NCBI RefSeq assembly: GCF_001644225.1
Contig: NZ_LSTV01000005.1
Span: forward strand, 336,387 to 400,386
Reading direction: 5' to 3'
DNA length: 64,000 bases
Source: Microbacterium oleivorans
GTDB lineage: Bacteria; Actinomycetota; Actinomycetes; Actinomycetales; Microbacteriaceae
Within the stretch, counting starts at the first letter, position 1. Each line of letters begins with the position of its first letter. Under the pieces are notes generated by a model that was not told where the DNA came from, ran no database searches, and worked only from the letters and a program-made list of their open reading frames with translations. Shown in pieces: positions 27,463 to 36,376 of this stretch. Both the position numbers and the translations under genes were made by a program.

Positions 27463-27921
27463 GTGGCCGCAGACGAGACCGACACCGCCGACACCGCGAT
27501 CATCGCCGCCCTCTCGGCCAACGCGCGCGCGACGCTCAACGAGCTGTCCGCGGTCGCCGGGCTCTCGGTCTCGGCGACGCAGGCGCGCGTGCGCCGGCTC
27601 GAAGCGCGCGGGCTCATCTCGGGGTACCGCGCCGTCATCGACCCCGAGGTCGCGGGCAAGCCGCTCGCCGCGTTCGTCGAGATCACCCCGCTCGACCCCG
27701 GGCAGCCCGACAACGCCCCCGAGCTCATCGCGCACCTCGATGAGATCGAGGCGTGCCACTCGATCGCCGGCGACGCGGCGTACATGCTGTTCGTGCGCGT
27801 GGCCACCCCGCGCGACCTCGAGCGGCTGATCCGCGACATCCGCTCGGCCGCCTCGGTGAACACCCGCACGACCGTCGTGCTGCAGACCTTCTTCGAGCAC
27901 CGTCCGCTCTCGCCGGCCTGA
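27463..27921 (+). CDS. Lrp/AsnC family transcriptional regulator
   Basis: A 152-residue feast/famine regulator. The N-terminal winged HTH (DTAIIAALSANARATLNELSAVAGLSVSATQARVRRLEARGLI) is followed by a RAM/ligand domain (LAAFVEITPLDPG to VNTRTTVVLQTFFEHRPL). Such proteins respond to amino acids. GTG at 27463 lies 6 nt behind TACGGT (27451-27456). The 118-bp spacer to the divergent DUF6421-like gene is relatively AT-rich (around 27364-27412), as expected for Lrp sites, and suggests auto- and divergent regulation. Confidence 0.92.
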   Translation: MAADETDTADTAIIAALSANARATLNELSAVAGLSVSATQARVRRLEARGLISGYRAVIDPEVAGKPLAAFVEITPLDPGQPDNAPELIAHLDEIEACHSIAGDAAYMLFVRVATPRDLERLIRDIRSAASVNTRTTVVLQTFFEHRPLSPA

Positions 27922-27940
27922 CCCGCCCCCGCCCCTCACC

Positions 27941-28022
27941 GCCGAGTCACCACTCGGTTGCCGAATCACCATCGCGATGTCGCCGATTTGGTGGTGATTC
28001 GGCACAGGGGCGGTGATTCGGC
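27941..28022. repeat. 82-bp nested palindromic element, copy B
   Basis: Same length and layout as copy A at 23195. The outer arms are GCCGAGTCACC and GGTGATTCGGC and the inner arms TGCCGAATCACCAT and GTGGTGATTCGGCA. Arms are conserved while the 7-nt spacers and 18-nt centre differ, suggesting that structure or arm sequence matters. Confidence 0.85.
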
Positions 28023-28056
28023 GCCGGGCGGTGCGCGTCGGCGAACCGCGTGAGGG

Positions 28057-28095
28057 TGTCAAGGGGAGGCGACGGACCCCGAGGCCGCCTACCGT
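28057..28095 (+). promoter_or_regulatory. TGTCAAG...TACCGT promoter-like element
   Basis: TGTCAAG (28057-28063), 26 nt, then TACCGT (28090-28095) ending 6 nt before the ATG at 28102. It is the third occurrence of this pair in the window. Confidence 0.45.
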
Positions 28096-28101
28096 GGCAG
28101 C

Positions 28102-29049
28102 ATGAGCGACACCCCGATCGGTTCCGAGGTCCTCGTCGTCGCCAACGCCCGCTCGGGCGCCTCGCTCGGGCGACCCGATCGCGTCCCCGACGTGCAGCGA
28201 CGGATGCCGGGCGCCACCGTGCACCGCCTGGGTGAGGACGAGACCCTCGACGACGTCGTCACGGCGGCCGTGGCCGACGACAGTCCGCCGCGGGTCCTCG
28301 CGATCCTCGGCGGCGACGGATCGGTCTCGCGCGCCGCGCACCTCGCTCGCCGCCACGACCTCACCCTCCTGGTGCTGCCGAACGGCACGTTCAACCACTT
28401 TGCGCGCTCGGCGGGGATCGACGACGTCGACGCCGGGCTCGATGCCTACAGGGCGGGGCACGTGCGTCCGGTCGCGGTCGCTGAGGTCTCGGTCGACGGC
28501 GGCGATCCGATCACGGTCCTCAACGCGGTCTCGCTCGGGGCGTACCCCGAGTTCCTCGCCGAGCGCGAGCGCCGCACGAGCCTCGGCAAGTGGTGGGGCG
28601 GCGCGGTCGCCGCCTGGCGCGAGGTCCACGGCGCCCACCCCGTCGACGTCGTCCGCGGCGGCAAGCGCGCCCGCGTGTGGTCGGTGTTCGCGGGCGTCGG
28701 GCGCAACGACCCCGACCACATCGCGACGATGCAGCGGGCCACCCTGCACGACGCCGTCATCGACGTCCGCGTCCACCACGCCCGCGGGTCGCGGCTGCGG
28801 GCCATCGCCTCGCTCGCCTTCGGGAGGAACACCGTCAAGGTCCTCCGCGCGCTGCGGGTGATGCCCCCGGCATCCGATCTGGAACGGATCCTCGACGAGG
28901 ACTTCGAACTCGAGGTGGCCGCCGGCAGCGCGCCGGACATCTGGGTGCACGACGGCGAGCTCGAAGAGGTCGGCGCCGACGGATTCCGGATGCGGGTACG
29001 CGCGGTCGCGGACGGTCTGCGGGTCTACCTTCCCGCCGCCGACGGCTGA
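28102..29049 (+). CDS. Diacylglycerol/lipid kinase catalytic domain protein
   Basis: A 315-residue member of the DAGK_cat/LCB5 family. VANARSGAS, the nucleotide loop GGDGSVSRAAHLA and the second motif LPNGTFNHFARSAG are all present, followed by a beta-sandwich C-terminal domain. Members phosphorylate diacylglycerol or related lipids at the membrane face. TACCGT lies 6 nt before the ATG, so the transcript is probably leaderless. It precedes a two-component system on the same strand, which has its own -10 hexamer. Confidence 0.88.
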   Translation: MSDTPIGSEVLVVANARSGASLGRPDRVPDVQRRMPGATVHRLGEDETLDDVVTAAVADDSPPRVLAILGGDGSVSRAAHLARRHDLTLLVLPNGTFNHFARSAGIDDVDAGLDAYRAGHVRPVAVAEVSVDGGDPITVLNAVSLGAYPEFLAERERRTSLGKWWGGAVAAWREVHGAHPVDVVRGGKRARVWSVFAGVGRNDPDHIATMQRATLHDAVIDVRVHHARGSRLRAIASLAFGRNTVKVLRALRVMPPASDLERILDEDFELEVAAGSAPDIWVHDGELEEVGADGFRMRVRAVADGLRVYLPAADG

Positions 29050-29108
29050 GCGCGGGATACATCCCGGGGCGGATGCCGCGCCGCCGCCGACCGCGTAGCG
29101 TCGGGGGA

Positions 29109-30272
29109 GTGTTCCGCAAGCTCCGCCCCTACCAGGCCGCCGTCGATGCGGCCGTCGCGGTGCTGTTCGCGCTGGTGGCGCTGCCGTACGAGCTGAACAC
29201 CGGCACGATGTCGTCACCCATCGGCGGGTGGTCGGCGGTCCCGGTCGTCTTCCTCCTGGCGGGCGCCCTCGGCCTGCGACGATTCTCGCCGGGTCTCGCG
29301 CTCGCCGTCGCCTGGGTCGGCGCCGTCGTGCAGATGGGTCTGGGCCGGGGGCCGAGCTTCGCCGACATCGCGATCTTCGCCGTCCTGTACGCGACGGCGG
29401 CCTACGGGTCGCGCCGCGTCTTCTGGTTGGGACTGTCCTCCGTCGTGCTCGGCGCCGGAACCATCACGGCCTATCTCTTCCGCTGGGCGTTCCTCGGCAC
29501 GGGCTCGCTGTCCGACATCCCGACCCTGATCTTCGTCCTGCTCGCCGCCCTCTTCGCTCTCGGTCTCTCGTGGACCGCCGGCGCTCTCGTCCGCACCGCC
29601 CTCCGCGCGCGAGCGAACCGCGCGGCGCAGTCGCGGGCCGAGGAGGAGACCGCGGCCGAGCAGGAGCGCACCCGCATCGCCCGCGACATGCACGACATCG
29701 TCGCGCACTCGCTGGCCGTCATCATCGCGCAGTCCGACGGCGCCCGGTACGCCGCGGCATCCGATCCGAAGGCGCAGTCCGACGCCCTCGGCACGATCTC
29801 GTCGACGGCCCGCGCCGCGCTCTCGGACGTGCGCCTGCTGCTCACGCAGATGCGCCACTCGCAGGCCGAGGGGCCGCAGCCGACGCTCGCCGACCTCGAG
29901 CAGCTGTACGCGCAGGTCCGGGCGGCAGGCACGCCGCTGCGCGTCGACGTCGATCCCGCCCCCACCGTCGAGGTGCCCGCCTCGGTGCAGCTCGCCGTCT
30001 ACCGGATCCTGCAGGAGGCCCTGACCAACGCGATCCGCCACGGCGGCGCCGGCGGAGTCGACGTCGCGCTCGCGTGGCATCCCGACCGCGTCGACCTGTC
30101 GGTGCGGAACGACCTCGTCGACGTGTCGGCGGGTGAGAAGCGCGCCCCCGGTCACGGGCTCATCGGCATGCGCGAGCGGGCGCAGCTGATCGGCGGCCGC
30201 CTGGACGCCGCCCCCGCCGGCTCGTCCTTCCTCGTGTCGGGATCGCTGCCGATCGGCGCACCCGCCGCATGA
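29109..30272 (+). CDS. NarL-type sensor histidine kinase
   Basis: A 387-residue membrane kinase. Residues 1-165 hold five to six hydrophobic segments without a large extracellular sensor domain. The HisKA_3 box ERTRIARDMHDIVAHSLAVIIAQ carries the phospho-acceptor His195. A HATPase_c domain (ILQEALTNAIRHGGAGG, GHGLIGMRERAQLIGG) ends the protein. GTG at 29109 lies 7 nt behind TAGCGT (29096-29101). The response regulator follows after 19 bp, so the two form an operon. The downstream ABC exporter suggests a cell-envelope or peptide-stress module. Confidence 0.9.
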   Translation: MFRKLRPYQAAVDAAVAVLFALVALPYELNTGTMSSPIGGWSAVPVVFLLAGALGLRRFSPGLALAVAWVGAVVQMGLGRGPSFADIAIFAVLYATAAYGSRRVFWLGLSSVVLGAGTITAYLFRWAFLGTGSLSDIPTLIFVLLAALFALGLSWTAGALVRTALRARANRAAQSRAEEETAAEQERTRIARDMHDIVAHSLAVIIAQSDGARYAAASDPKAQSDALGTISSTARAALSDVRLLLTQMRHSQAEGPQPTLADLEQLYAQVRAAGTPLRVDVDPAPTVEVPASVQLAVYRILQEALTNAIRHGGAGGVDVALAWHPDRVDLSVRNDLVDVSAGEKRAPGHGLIGMRERAQLIGGRLDAAPAGSSFLVSGSLPIGAPAA

Positions 30273-30291
30273 CCCCCACTGGAGACCCCGC

Positions 30292-30933
30292 ATGACCCCG
30301 ATCCGCGTCGTCCTCGTCGACGACCAGGCCCTCTTCCGCGCCGGCATCCGCATGGTCGTCGCCTCGCAGCCCGACCTCGAGGTCGTCGGCGAGGCCTCCG
30401 ACGGCGCGCAGGCCATCGAGGTCGTCCGCGCGACCCGGCCCGACGTCGTGATGATGGACATCCGGATGCCGGTGATGGACGGACTCGCCGCGACCGAGGC
30501 GCTGCTGGCCGACCCCGACCCGCCCAAGGTCGTCATGCTCACGACGTTCGACCTCGACGAGGCCGCCGCGCGGGCGATCCAGCGCGGCGCCAGCGGGTTC
30601 CTGCTGAAGGACGCCGACCCCGAGTTCCTGCTCGCCGCGATCCGCACGGTCCACGCCGGGTCGTCGGTCATCGCCGCGGCCGCGACCCGGGACCTGTTCG
30701 CCTCGCTCGGCGGGCCGACCCGTCCGGTCCCGCCCGCCTTCGACGCCCTCACCGAGCGCGAGCGCGAGATCTTCGGGCTCGCGGCACGGGGCCTGTCCAA
30801 CGCCGAGATCGCCGCGCGCGAGTTCCTCTCCGAGGCCACCGTGAAGACGCACGTCAGCCGCATCCTCGCCAAGCTGAGCCTGCGCGACCGCGTGCAGCTC
30901 GTCGTCTTCGCGTTCGAGCACGGCCTGGCCTGA
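30292..30933 (+). CDS. NarL/LuxR-type response regulator
   Basis: A 213-residue regulator. The receiver domain carries the phosphorylation site Asp56 (VVMMDIRMP) with the usual acidic pair near VDDQ and the late Lys in LLKDADPEF. A LuxR HTH (LTEREREIFGLAARGLSNAEIAAREFLSEATVKTHVSRILAKL) follows. GGAG lies upstream of the ATG. Its partner is the adjacent kinase. The likely target is the ABC exporter that starts 100 bp downstream. Confidence 0.94.
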   Translation: MTPIRVVLVDDQALFRAGIRMVVASQPDLEVVGEASDGAQAIEVVRATRPDVVMMDIRMPVMDGLAATEALLADPDPPKVVMLTTFDLDEAAARAIQRGASGFLLKDADPEFLLAAIRTVHAGSSVIAAAATRDLFASLGGPTRPVPPAFDALTEREREIFGLAARGLSNAEIAAREFLSEATVKTHVSRILAKLSLRDRVQLVVFAFEHGLA

Positions 30934-31033
30934 CCACCGTCGCGACGGGGGATGCCGGATCATCCTCACGATGTACGCGGAGGCGCCGTCAGGCCGACGC
31001 GGCGCGAACGGCCTCCTCCGTAGCGTCGAAGGC

Positions 31034-31795
31034 ATGGAGATCACGACCACCGACCTGGGCCTCGCCGCCCGCGTCCAGCACCTGACCAAGACCTACGGCG
31101 GGGGCGAGTCGATCGTCCGCGCGCTCGACGACGTGACCGTCGGCATCCGCCGCGGGGAGTTCACCGCGATCATGGGACCGTCGGGCTCGGGCAAGTCCAC
31201 CCTCATGCACATCATGGCGGGACTCGACGCCCCCGCCTCCGGCCGCGTCTGGATCGGCGACACCGACATCACGGGCCTGTCCGACGTCGAGCTGACGATC
31301 CTGCGCCGCCGCCGCGTCGGCTTCGTCTTCCAGTCCTTCAACCTGGTCCCGACCCTCGATGCGATCGGCAACATCCTGCTGCCCTTCGACCTCGACGGTC
31401 GCCGGCCCACCTCGCAGGAGCGCGCCCGCATCGACGGACTCGTCGAGACGCTGGGCCTCGGCCCGCGCCTGCGGCACCGCCCCCACCAGCTCTCGGGCGG
31501 GCAGCAGCAGCGCGTCGCGATCGCCCGTGCCCTCGCGACGGCGCCCGACCTCGTCTTCGCCGACGAGCCGACCGGCAACCTCGACTCCCGCAGCGGGCGC
31601 GAGGTGCTCTCCTTGCTCGCCGCCGCGAGCACCGAGCACGGCCAATCCATCGCCATGGTCACGCACGACCCGGTCGCCGCGTCGTACGCCGATCGCGTGC
31701 TGTTCCTCGGCGACGGCCGCATCGTCGCCGACAAGCCGCGTCAGAGCGCCGAGCAGATCTCGGCCCACATGCTCAGCACGGAGGTGACCGCGTGA
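31034..31795 (+). CDS. MacB/LolD-type ABC transporter ATPase
   Basis: A 253-residue ATP-binding protein. Walker A is GPSGSGKST, the signature is [16 protein letters not shown], Walker B with D-loop is [13 protein letters not shown], and the switch histidine lies in AMVTHDP. This pattern is that of exporters partnered with FtsX-like permeases. I chose the ATG at 31034 because TAGCGT (31021-31026) lies 7 nt upstream; an in-frame ATG at 30971 would add residues antisense to typical codon use. Its stop overlaps the permease start in GTGA. Confidence 0.93.
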   Translation: MEITTTDLGLAARVQHLTKTYGGGESIVRALDDVTVGIRRGEFTAIMGPSGSGKSTLMHIMAGLDAPASGRVWIGDTDITGLSDVELTILRRRRVGFVFQSFNLVPTLDAIGNILLPFDLDGRRPTSQERARIDGLVETLGLGPRLRHRPHQLSGGQQQRVAIARALATAPDLVFADEPTGNLDSRSGREVLSLLAAASTEHGQSIAMVTHDPVAASYADRVLFLGDGRIVADKPRQSAEQISAHMLSTEVTA

Positions 31796-33261
31796 CCGCG
31801 CTCGCCGCTCCGGCCGCCCCCGTCACCGCCATGCCGGCGGCCGCTCGGACCTCTCGACTCGCTTGGCTGCGGGAACGCGGGATGGGGGCCACGATCCTCG
31901 TCTCGGCCATCTCGACCGCGTTCGGTGTCATCCTGCTCTCGGCCACCGGGTACCTCTCCAACGCGCTCGGGTCGAACCCGGAGTACGGGGCCTCCGGCAC
32001 GATGACCCTCGTGCTGATGCTGCTCAGCGGCATCCTGCTCGCCGTGGCCGTCTACGTCGCTGCGATCGTGACCGCCAACACATTCTCGACGATCATCGCC
32101 GGCCGCACCCGCCGGATCGCGCTCCTGCGTCTGATCGGTGCGACCGCCCGGTCGCAGCGCACCGAGGTCGCCCGACAGGGTCTCATCGTCGGCGCGATCG
32201 GCGCCGTCCTCGGCCTCGTCGTGACGACGATCCTCATGCTCGTCGCCGTCCCGTTCCTCGACCGCGCTTTGGGCGTGACGGCCGCCTGGTCGCCCGTGCA
32301 GCCGTCGCTTCTCGTGCCGACCGTCGCCGTCGCCCTCACCACCTGGATCGCGGCCTGCTCCGGATCGCGTCGGGTGCTCACGGTCACGCCCCTCGAGGCC
32401 CTCGGCGGCTCGGTCGAGCGGTCGCGTGAGGAGATCGCGGAGGGTCGCGGACGCAAGGCCGCCGCCATCGTCCTCGGCGTCATCGGCGCCGTCCTGCTCG
32501 TCGGAGGCCTGCTGCTGGGCCTCCTGAGCCCGATCGGTGTCCTGGTCGCCTTCTTCGGCGGTCTGTTCTCCTTCACCGCCGTCTCGCTCAGCGCGGTGTC
32601 GATCATGCCGCCGCTCCTGAAGGTCACCGGTCGCTTCTTCGGGAAGTCCGTCACCGCGCGACTGGCGGCGGAGAACGCGGTCCGCTATCCGGAGCGTTCG
32701 AGCCGCATGGCCATCGGCGTCGTCATGGGCGTGGCACTCGTCGTGATGTTCGCTGTCGCCGCCGAGTCCGCCAAGGCCCTCGTCACGGCGTCGGGCGGCG
32801 GCGAGCCGGACCCGGCGTTCAACGAGATGATGGACGTGTTCTCGACGGTCATGATGTGCCTCGTCGCCGTCAGCGCGGTGATCGCCGCCGTCGGTCTCGT
32901 CAACCTCCTCACGATCGGCATCGTGCAGCGCAAACGCGAGCTCGGCCTGCTGCGCGCTCTCGGACTGACGTCGGCGCAGATCCGCCGGATGGTGCTCATC
33001 GAGGCCGCACACGTCACGATCACGGCGCTGTTGTTCGGCTTGACTCTCGGCGTCCTCTACGGCTGGGTCGCGGCGCAATCGCTGCTCGGTTCGGTCGCGG
33101 TACCGCCGCTCTGGATGTCGCCGACGTTCGTCGCCCCGGCCATCCCGCTCCTGCCGGTGGCCATCGTGATCGTCGCCACCGCGGCCCTCACCCTCGGCGC
33201 AGCCGTCGCCCCCACGCGCATCGCGACGCGCACCGCTCCCGTCGAGGCGCTGTCCGAGTGA
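31792..33261 (+). CDS. FtsX-like ABC permease
   Basis: A 489-residue membrane protein with two FtsX domains, each with about four hydrophobic segments. RTRRIALLRLIGATARSQRTEVARQGLIVG and KRELGLLRALGLTSAQIRRMVLIEAAHV are the duplicated coupling-helix regions, and TPLEALGG and APVEALSE end each half. There is little periplasmic domain, as in peptide or antibiotic exporters of Gram-positive bacteria. The GTG start overlaps the ATPase stop by 4 bp. With the upstream two-component system it forms a typical sensor-exporter set. Confidence 0.92.
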   Translation: MTALAAPAAPVTAMPAAARTSRLAWLRERGMGATILVSAISTAFGVILLSATGYLSNALGSNPEYGASGTMTLVLMLLSGILLAVAVYVAAIVTANTFSTIIAGRTRRIALLRLIGATARSQRTEVARQGLIVGAIGAVLGLVVTTILMLVAVPFLDRALGVTAAWSPVQPSLLVPTVAVALTTWIAACSGSRRVLTVTPLEALGGSVERSREEIAEGRGRKAAAIVLGVIGAVLLVGGLLLGLLSPIGVLVAFFGGLFSFTAVSLSAVSIMPPLLKVTGRFFGKSVTARLAAENAVRYPERSSRMAIGVVMGVALVVMFAVAAESAKALVTASGGGEPDPAFNEMMDVFSTVMMCLVAVSAVIAAVGLVNLLTIGIVQRKRELGLLRALGLTSAQIRRMVLIEAAHVTITALLFGLTLGVLYGWVAAQSLLGSVAVPPLWMSPTFVAPAIPLLPVAIVIVATAALTLGAAVAPTRIATRTAPVEALSE

Positions 33262-33267
33262 GACCGT

Positions 33268-33307
33268 CGCCCCTCCGCGCGACCTGTCCGGGTCGCACGG
33301 AGGGGCG
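33268..33307. terminator. Bidirectional terminator hairpin
   Basis: CGCCCCTCCG and CGGAGGGGCG form a perfect 10-bp outer stem, with an inner GCGACC/GGTCGC stem. It lies in the 57 bp between the convergent permease gene and the gene ending at 33319. Confidence 0.75.
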
Positions 33308-33318
33308 GCACCCGTCCG

Positions 33319-33825
33319 TCAGTCGGTCTCCGCGGCGGGCGGGTCGTACGACCAGGTCGGGGCGAGGGCCCGCAGGCGGATGCCGCGGTACTGCCACGCC
33401 GCCCACAGCATCGGCCACAGCGGCACCGCCGCGATCCCGCCGATCGTGAGGCGATCGCGCCACAGCGTCTTGGACGGATCACCCGGCAGCGGGCTGACCG
33501 CCATCTGGTGGTCCCAGACGTCGAGCGCCGCGAGGGGACCGGTGAGCGGGATGCCGCTGTCGCGGAAGATCCGCACCGGACCGTTCGCGTCCTCGGTGTA
33601 GCGGTCGCTCGCGTGGATCAGCTGCTGACCGACGGGGAGGAGGCCGAGGGCGCGGATCTCGACCGGCACGTCGGCGCCCGGCTCGAACGAGGTCGGGAGC
33701 GAGGCGGCCATCGGCGCCATGTCGAGGAGCGGTCCGTACAGCTCGGTGACCGCCCGCGGCGAGTGCAGGGCGCGCCACGCCGCATCCGCGGTGCAGTCGA
33801 GTTCGAGTTTCAGCAGGATCCGCAT
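33319..33825 (-). CDS. SRPBCC-like protein of unknown function
   Basis: A 168-residue protein. The start MRILLKLELDCTADAAWRALHSPRAVTELYGPLL has the beta-strand then helix pattern of START/SRPBCC ligand-binding proteins. A later FRDSGIPLTGPLAALDVWDHQMAVSPLPGD and a tryptophan-rich stretch (PLWPMLWAAWQYRG) follow. The family is not firmly recognised. The ATG at 33825 is placed by the fold; GAGAGT lies 6 nt upstream. It diverges from the beta-glucosidase gene. Confidence 0.65.
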   Translation of the reverse strand: MRILLKLELDCTADAAWRALHSPRAVTELYGPLLDMAPMAASLPTSFEPGADVPVEIRALGLLPVGQQLIHASDRYTEDANGPVRIFRDSGIPLTGPLAALDVWDHQMAVSPLPGDPSKTLWRDRLTIGGIAAVPLWPMLWAAWQYRGIRLRALAPTWSYDPPAAETD

Positions 33826-33858
33826 GCCTCCACTCTCGCATTCCGGCGGGGGAGTCGG

Positions 33859-33877
33859 TACGTTGGGAGCGCTCCCA
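33859..33877 (+). promoter_or_regulatory. CebR/CelR-type operator at the beta-glucosidase promoter
   Basis: The perfect 14-bp palindrome TGGGAGCGCTCCCA lies at 33864-33877, directly after a -10-like TACGTT (33859-33864). This sequence is the operator of the cellobiose-responsive LacI-family repressors CebR of Streptomyces and CelR of Thermobifida (established knowledge). It suggests that the beta-glucosidase is induced by cellobiose-like sugars. The regulator gene is not in this window. Confidence 0.8.
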
Positions 33878-33916
33878 TACCTCCCGTCGCCTCGGCGACC
33901 CTTGCGAAAGACCGCC

Positions 33917-36376
33917 ATGCCCCTCGAACCCGCCATCGAATCCGGCGACCGCTCGCACACGCTCGCTCCCGTCGAGTCCGTCGCGCAGATCTCGTCGATG
34001 CTGCTCGACACCGACCCGACCCTCGATCCCGCCCTCGCCGAGATCGCGCGGGCGACCGCCACCGAGGGTGTCGTGCTGCTGACGAACGACGGCACCCTGC
34101 CGCTCGGCGAGCGCACCGTCGCGGTCTTCGGGCGCGTGCAGGTGGACTGGTTCGCCGTCGGCTACGGCTCGGGCGGCGACGTCAAGGTGCCCTACATCTG
34201 GAACCTGCTCGCCGGGCTCCGCGACGCGGGCGTCCGCGTCGACGACGACCTCGCGACCCGGTACTCGACGTGGTCCGCGGAGAACCGGCCGGTGTTCACC
34301 GCCAACTGGGGCCAGTGGCCGCACCACTTCCCCGAGATGCCCATCGCCGACGCCGAGGTCGCGGCCGCGGCATCCCGTGCCGACACCGCGGTCGTCGCCA
34401 TCGGACGCGCGGCGGGCGAGGCGCGCGACAGCATCCTCGAGCCCGGCAGCTACTACCTGACGCCGGAGGAGAGCGTCCTCCTCGACGCCGTGACCGCGCA
34501 CTTCGAGCGTGTGGTGGTCGTCGTGGACGCGGGCAACGTGATGGACCTGTCGTGGGTCGTCGCGTACGGCGACCGGATCAGCGCCGTGCTACTGGCCTGG
34601 CAGGGCGGCATGGAGGGTGCCCGCGCCGTCGCGGGGGTGCTCGCCGGCGAATCGGCCCCCAGCGGCAAGCTGACGGACACGATCGCCCTCAGCTACGAGG
34701 ACTACCCCAGCGCGCCGAACTTCGGTCACCTCGACGTCAACGTCTACGCCGAGGACGTCTTCGTCGGCTACCGCTACTTCGAGACGTTCGCCCCCGACCG
34801 GGTGCTGTTCCCGTTCGGGCACGGCCTGTCGTACACGACGTTCGAGCTGTCGACGACGGTGACGGCGGATGCCGGTGCCCTGACCCTCGAGGTCGTCGTC
34901 ACCAACACGGGGTCCGTCGCCGGAAAGGAGGTCGTGCAGGTCTACACCGGCGCTCCGGACGGCGCCCTCGGCAAGCCCGCCCGTCAGCTCGCGGCGTTCG
35001 GCAAGACCGGGCTGCTCGCGCCCGGGGCGAGCGAGACGGTCCGGCTCACGGTGCGTCTCGACGACCTCGCCTCGTACGACGACGCCGGCGCGACCGGTAC
35101 CCGCAGCGCCTGGGTCCTCGAAGCCGGGGATTACCCCGTGTTCGTGGGGACCGACGTGCGCTCGGCGACGCGCGTGGCGGCGTTCGACGTGCCCGAGACG
35201 CGGGTCGTGCGCACGGCCACCGAGGTCGCCGCCCCGGTCCTGCCCTTCGAGCGACTCACGCTCGCGCGAGCGGCGAACGGCTCGGCCGTGGTCGCCCACG
35301 AGACCGTCCCGACGCGTACCGTCGCGCGGGCCGACCGGATCCTCACCACCCTGCCCGCGGAGGTCCCGCACACGGGCGACAGGGGTGTCGACCTCGCCGA
35401 CGTCGCCGCGGGTGCGGCATGCCTCGACGACTTCGTCGCGCAGCTGAGCGATGAGGAACTGTCGCTCCTCGCCCGCGGCGACGTCACGATGGACAGCCCG
35501 CTGGGAGCCGCCGGCAACGCGGGCGTGCTGGGCGGGGTGTCCGAATCGCTGCGCGCCAAGGGCGTGCCGCCGATCACGACGACCGACGGGCCGAGCGGCA
35601 TCCGCCTCGCGGCCTACGCCTCGCTGCTGCCCTCGGGGACGGCGTTCGCCTCGACCTGGAACGTCCCGCTCATCGAGGACCTCGCCGCGCTGCACGGCCA
35701 GGAGATGCTGCGCAAGGGCTCGGACGTGCTGCTCAGCCCGGGCATGAACATCCACCGCGACCCCCTGTGCGGGCGCAACTTCGAGTACTTCAGCGAGGAC
35801 CCGGTCGTCTCGGGACGCATCGCCGCCGCCGTCGTGCGCGGCGTGCAGAGCACCGGACTCGCCGCCTGCCCGAAGCACTTCGCCGCGAACAACCAGGAGA
35901 CCAACCGCACCCGCAACGACTCGCGGGTCTCCGAACGCGCCCTGCGCGAGATCTACCTGCGCGGCTTCGAGATCTGCGTGCGCGAAGCCGCGCCCCGCGT
36001 GATCATGACGTCGTACAACCAGATCAACGGGGTGTGGGCGCACTACCACCACGACCTCGTGACGGTCGTCCTGCGGGGCGAGTGGGGGTACGGGGGCACG
36101 GTCATCACCGACTGGTGGATCGAGGAGTCCGCCGACCCCGACTTCCCCGCCCTCGCGGACAACGCCTACCGCGTCCGCGCGCAGGTGGACGTCCTCATGC
36201 CCGGCGGGGTCAAGCGCGACGGCGCGCCGCAGGCGTACGCCGACACGTCGATCCTCGACTCGCTCGCCCGCGCGGACGGCCTCACCCGCGGTGAGCTGCA
36301 GCGCACGGCGCGGAACGTCCTCGGCCTGGCGCTCGCGCTGAAGCCGGTCGTCGACGCTCGTACGCTGGAGGGATGA
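33917..36376 (+). CDS. GH3 beta-glucosidase with permuted domain order
   Basis: An 819-residue glycoside hydrolase family 3 enzyme. The usual C-terminal alpha/beta domain comes first (ARATATEGVVLLTNDGTLPLG to KLTDTIALSYEDYPS), then a fibronectin-III-like domain (LTLEVVVTNTGSVAGKEVVQVYTG), then the TIM-barrel domain (TTDGPSGIR, GMNIHRDPLCGRNFEYFSEDP, CPKHFAANNQE). The nucleophile is Asp732 in VITDWWIEE. This inverted order is known in a GH3 subgroup. There is no signal peptide, so it hydrolyses imported beta-glucosides in the cytosol. The ATG at 33917 follows a weak GAAAG. Its stop overlaps comB. Confidence 0.92.
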   Translation: MPLEPAIESGDRSHTLAPVESVAQISSMLLDTDPTLDPALAEIARATATEGVVLLTNDGTLPLGERTVAVFGRVQVDWFAVGYGSGGDVKVPYIWNLLAGLRDAGVRVDDDLATRYSTWSAENRPVFTANWGQWPHHFPEMPIADAEVAAAASRADTAVVAIGRAAGEARDSILEPGSYYLTPEESVLLDAVTAHFERVVVVVDAGNVMDLSWVVAYGDRISAVLLAWQGGMEGARAVAGVLAGESAPSGKLTDTIALSYEDYPSAPNFGHLDVNVYAEDVFVGYRYFETFAPDRVLFPFGHGLSYTTFELSTTVTADAGALTLEVVVTNTGSVAGKEVVQVYTGAPDGALGKPARQLAAFGKTGLLAPGASETVRLTVRLDDLASYDDAGATGTRSAWVLEAGDYPVFVGTDVRSATRVAAFDVPETRVVRTATEVAAPVLPFERLTLARAANGSAVVAHETVPTRTVARADRILTTLPAEVPHTGDRGVDLADVAAGAACLDDFVAQLSDEELSLLARGDVTMDSPLGAAGNAGVLGGVSESLRAKGVPPITTTDGPSGIRLAAYASLLPSGTAFASTWNVPLIEDLAALHGQEMLRKGSDVLLSPGMNIHRDPLCGRNFEYFSEDPVVSGRIAAAVVRGVQSTGLAACPKHFAANNQETNRTRNDSRVSERALREIYLRGFEICVREAAPRVIMTSYNQINGVWAHYHHDLVTVVLRGEWGYGGTVITDWWIEESADPDFPALADNAYRVRAQVDVLMPGGVKRDGAPQAYADTSILDSLARADGLTRGELQRTARNVLGLALALKPVVDARTLEG

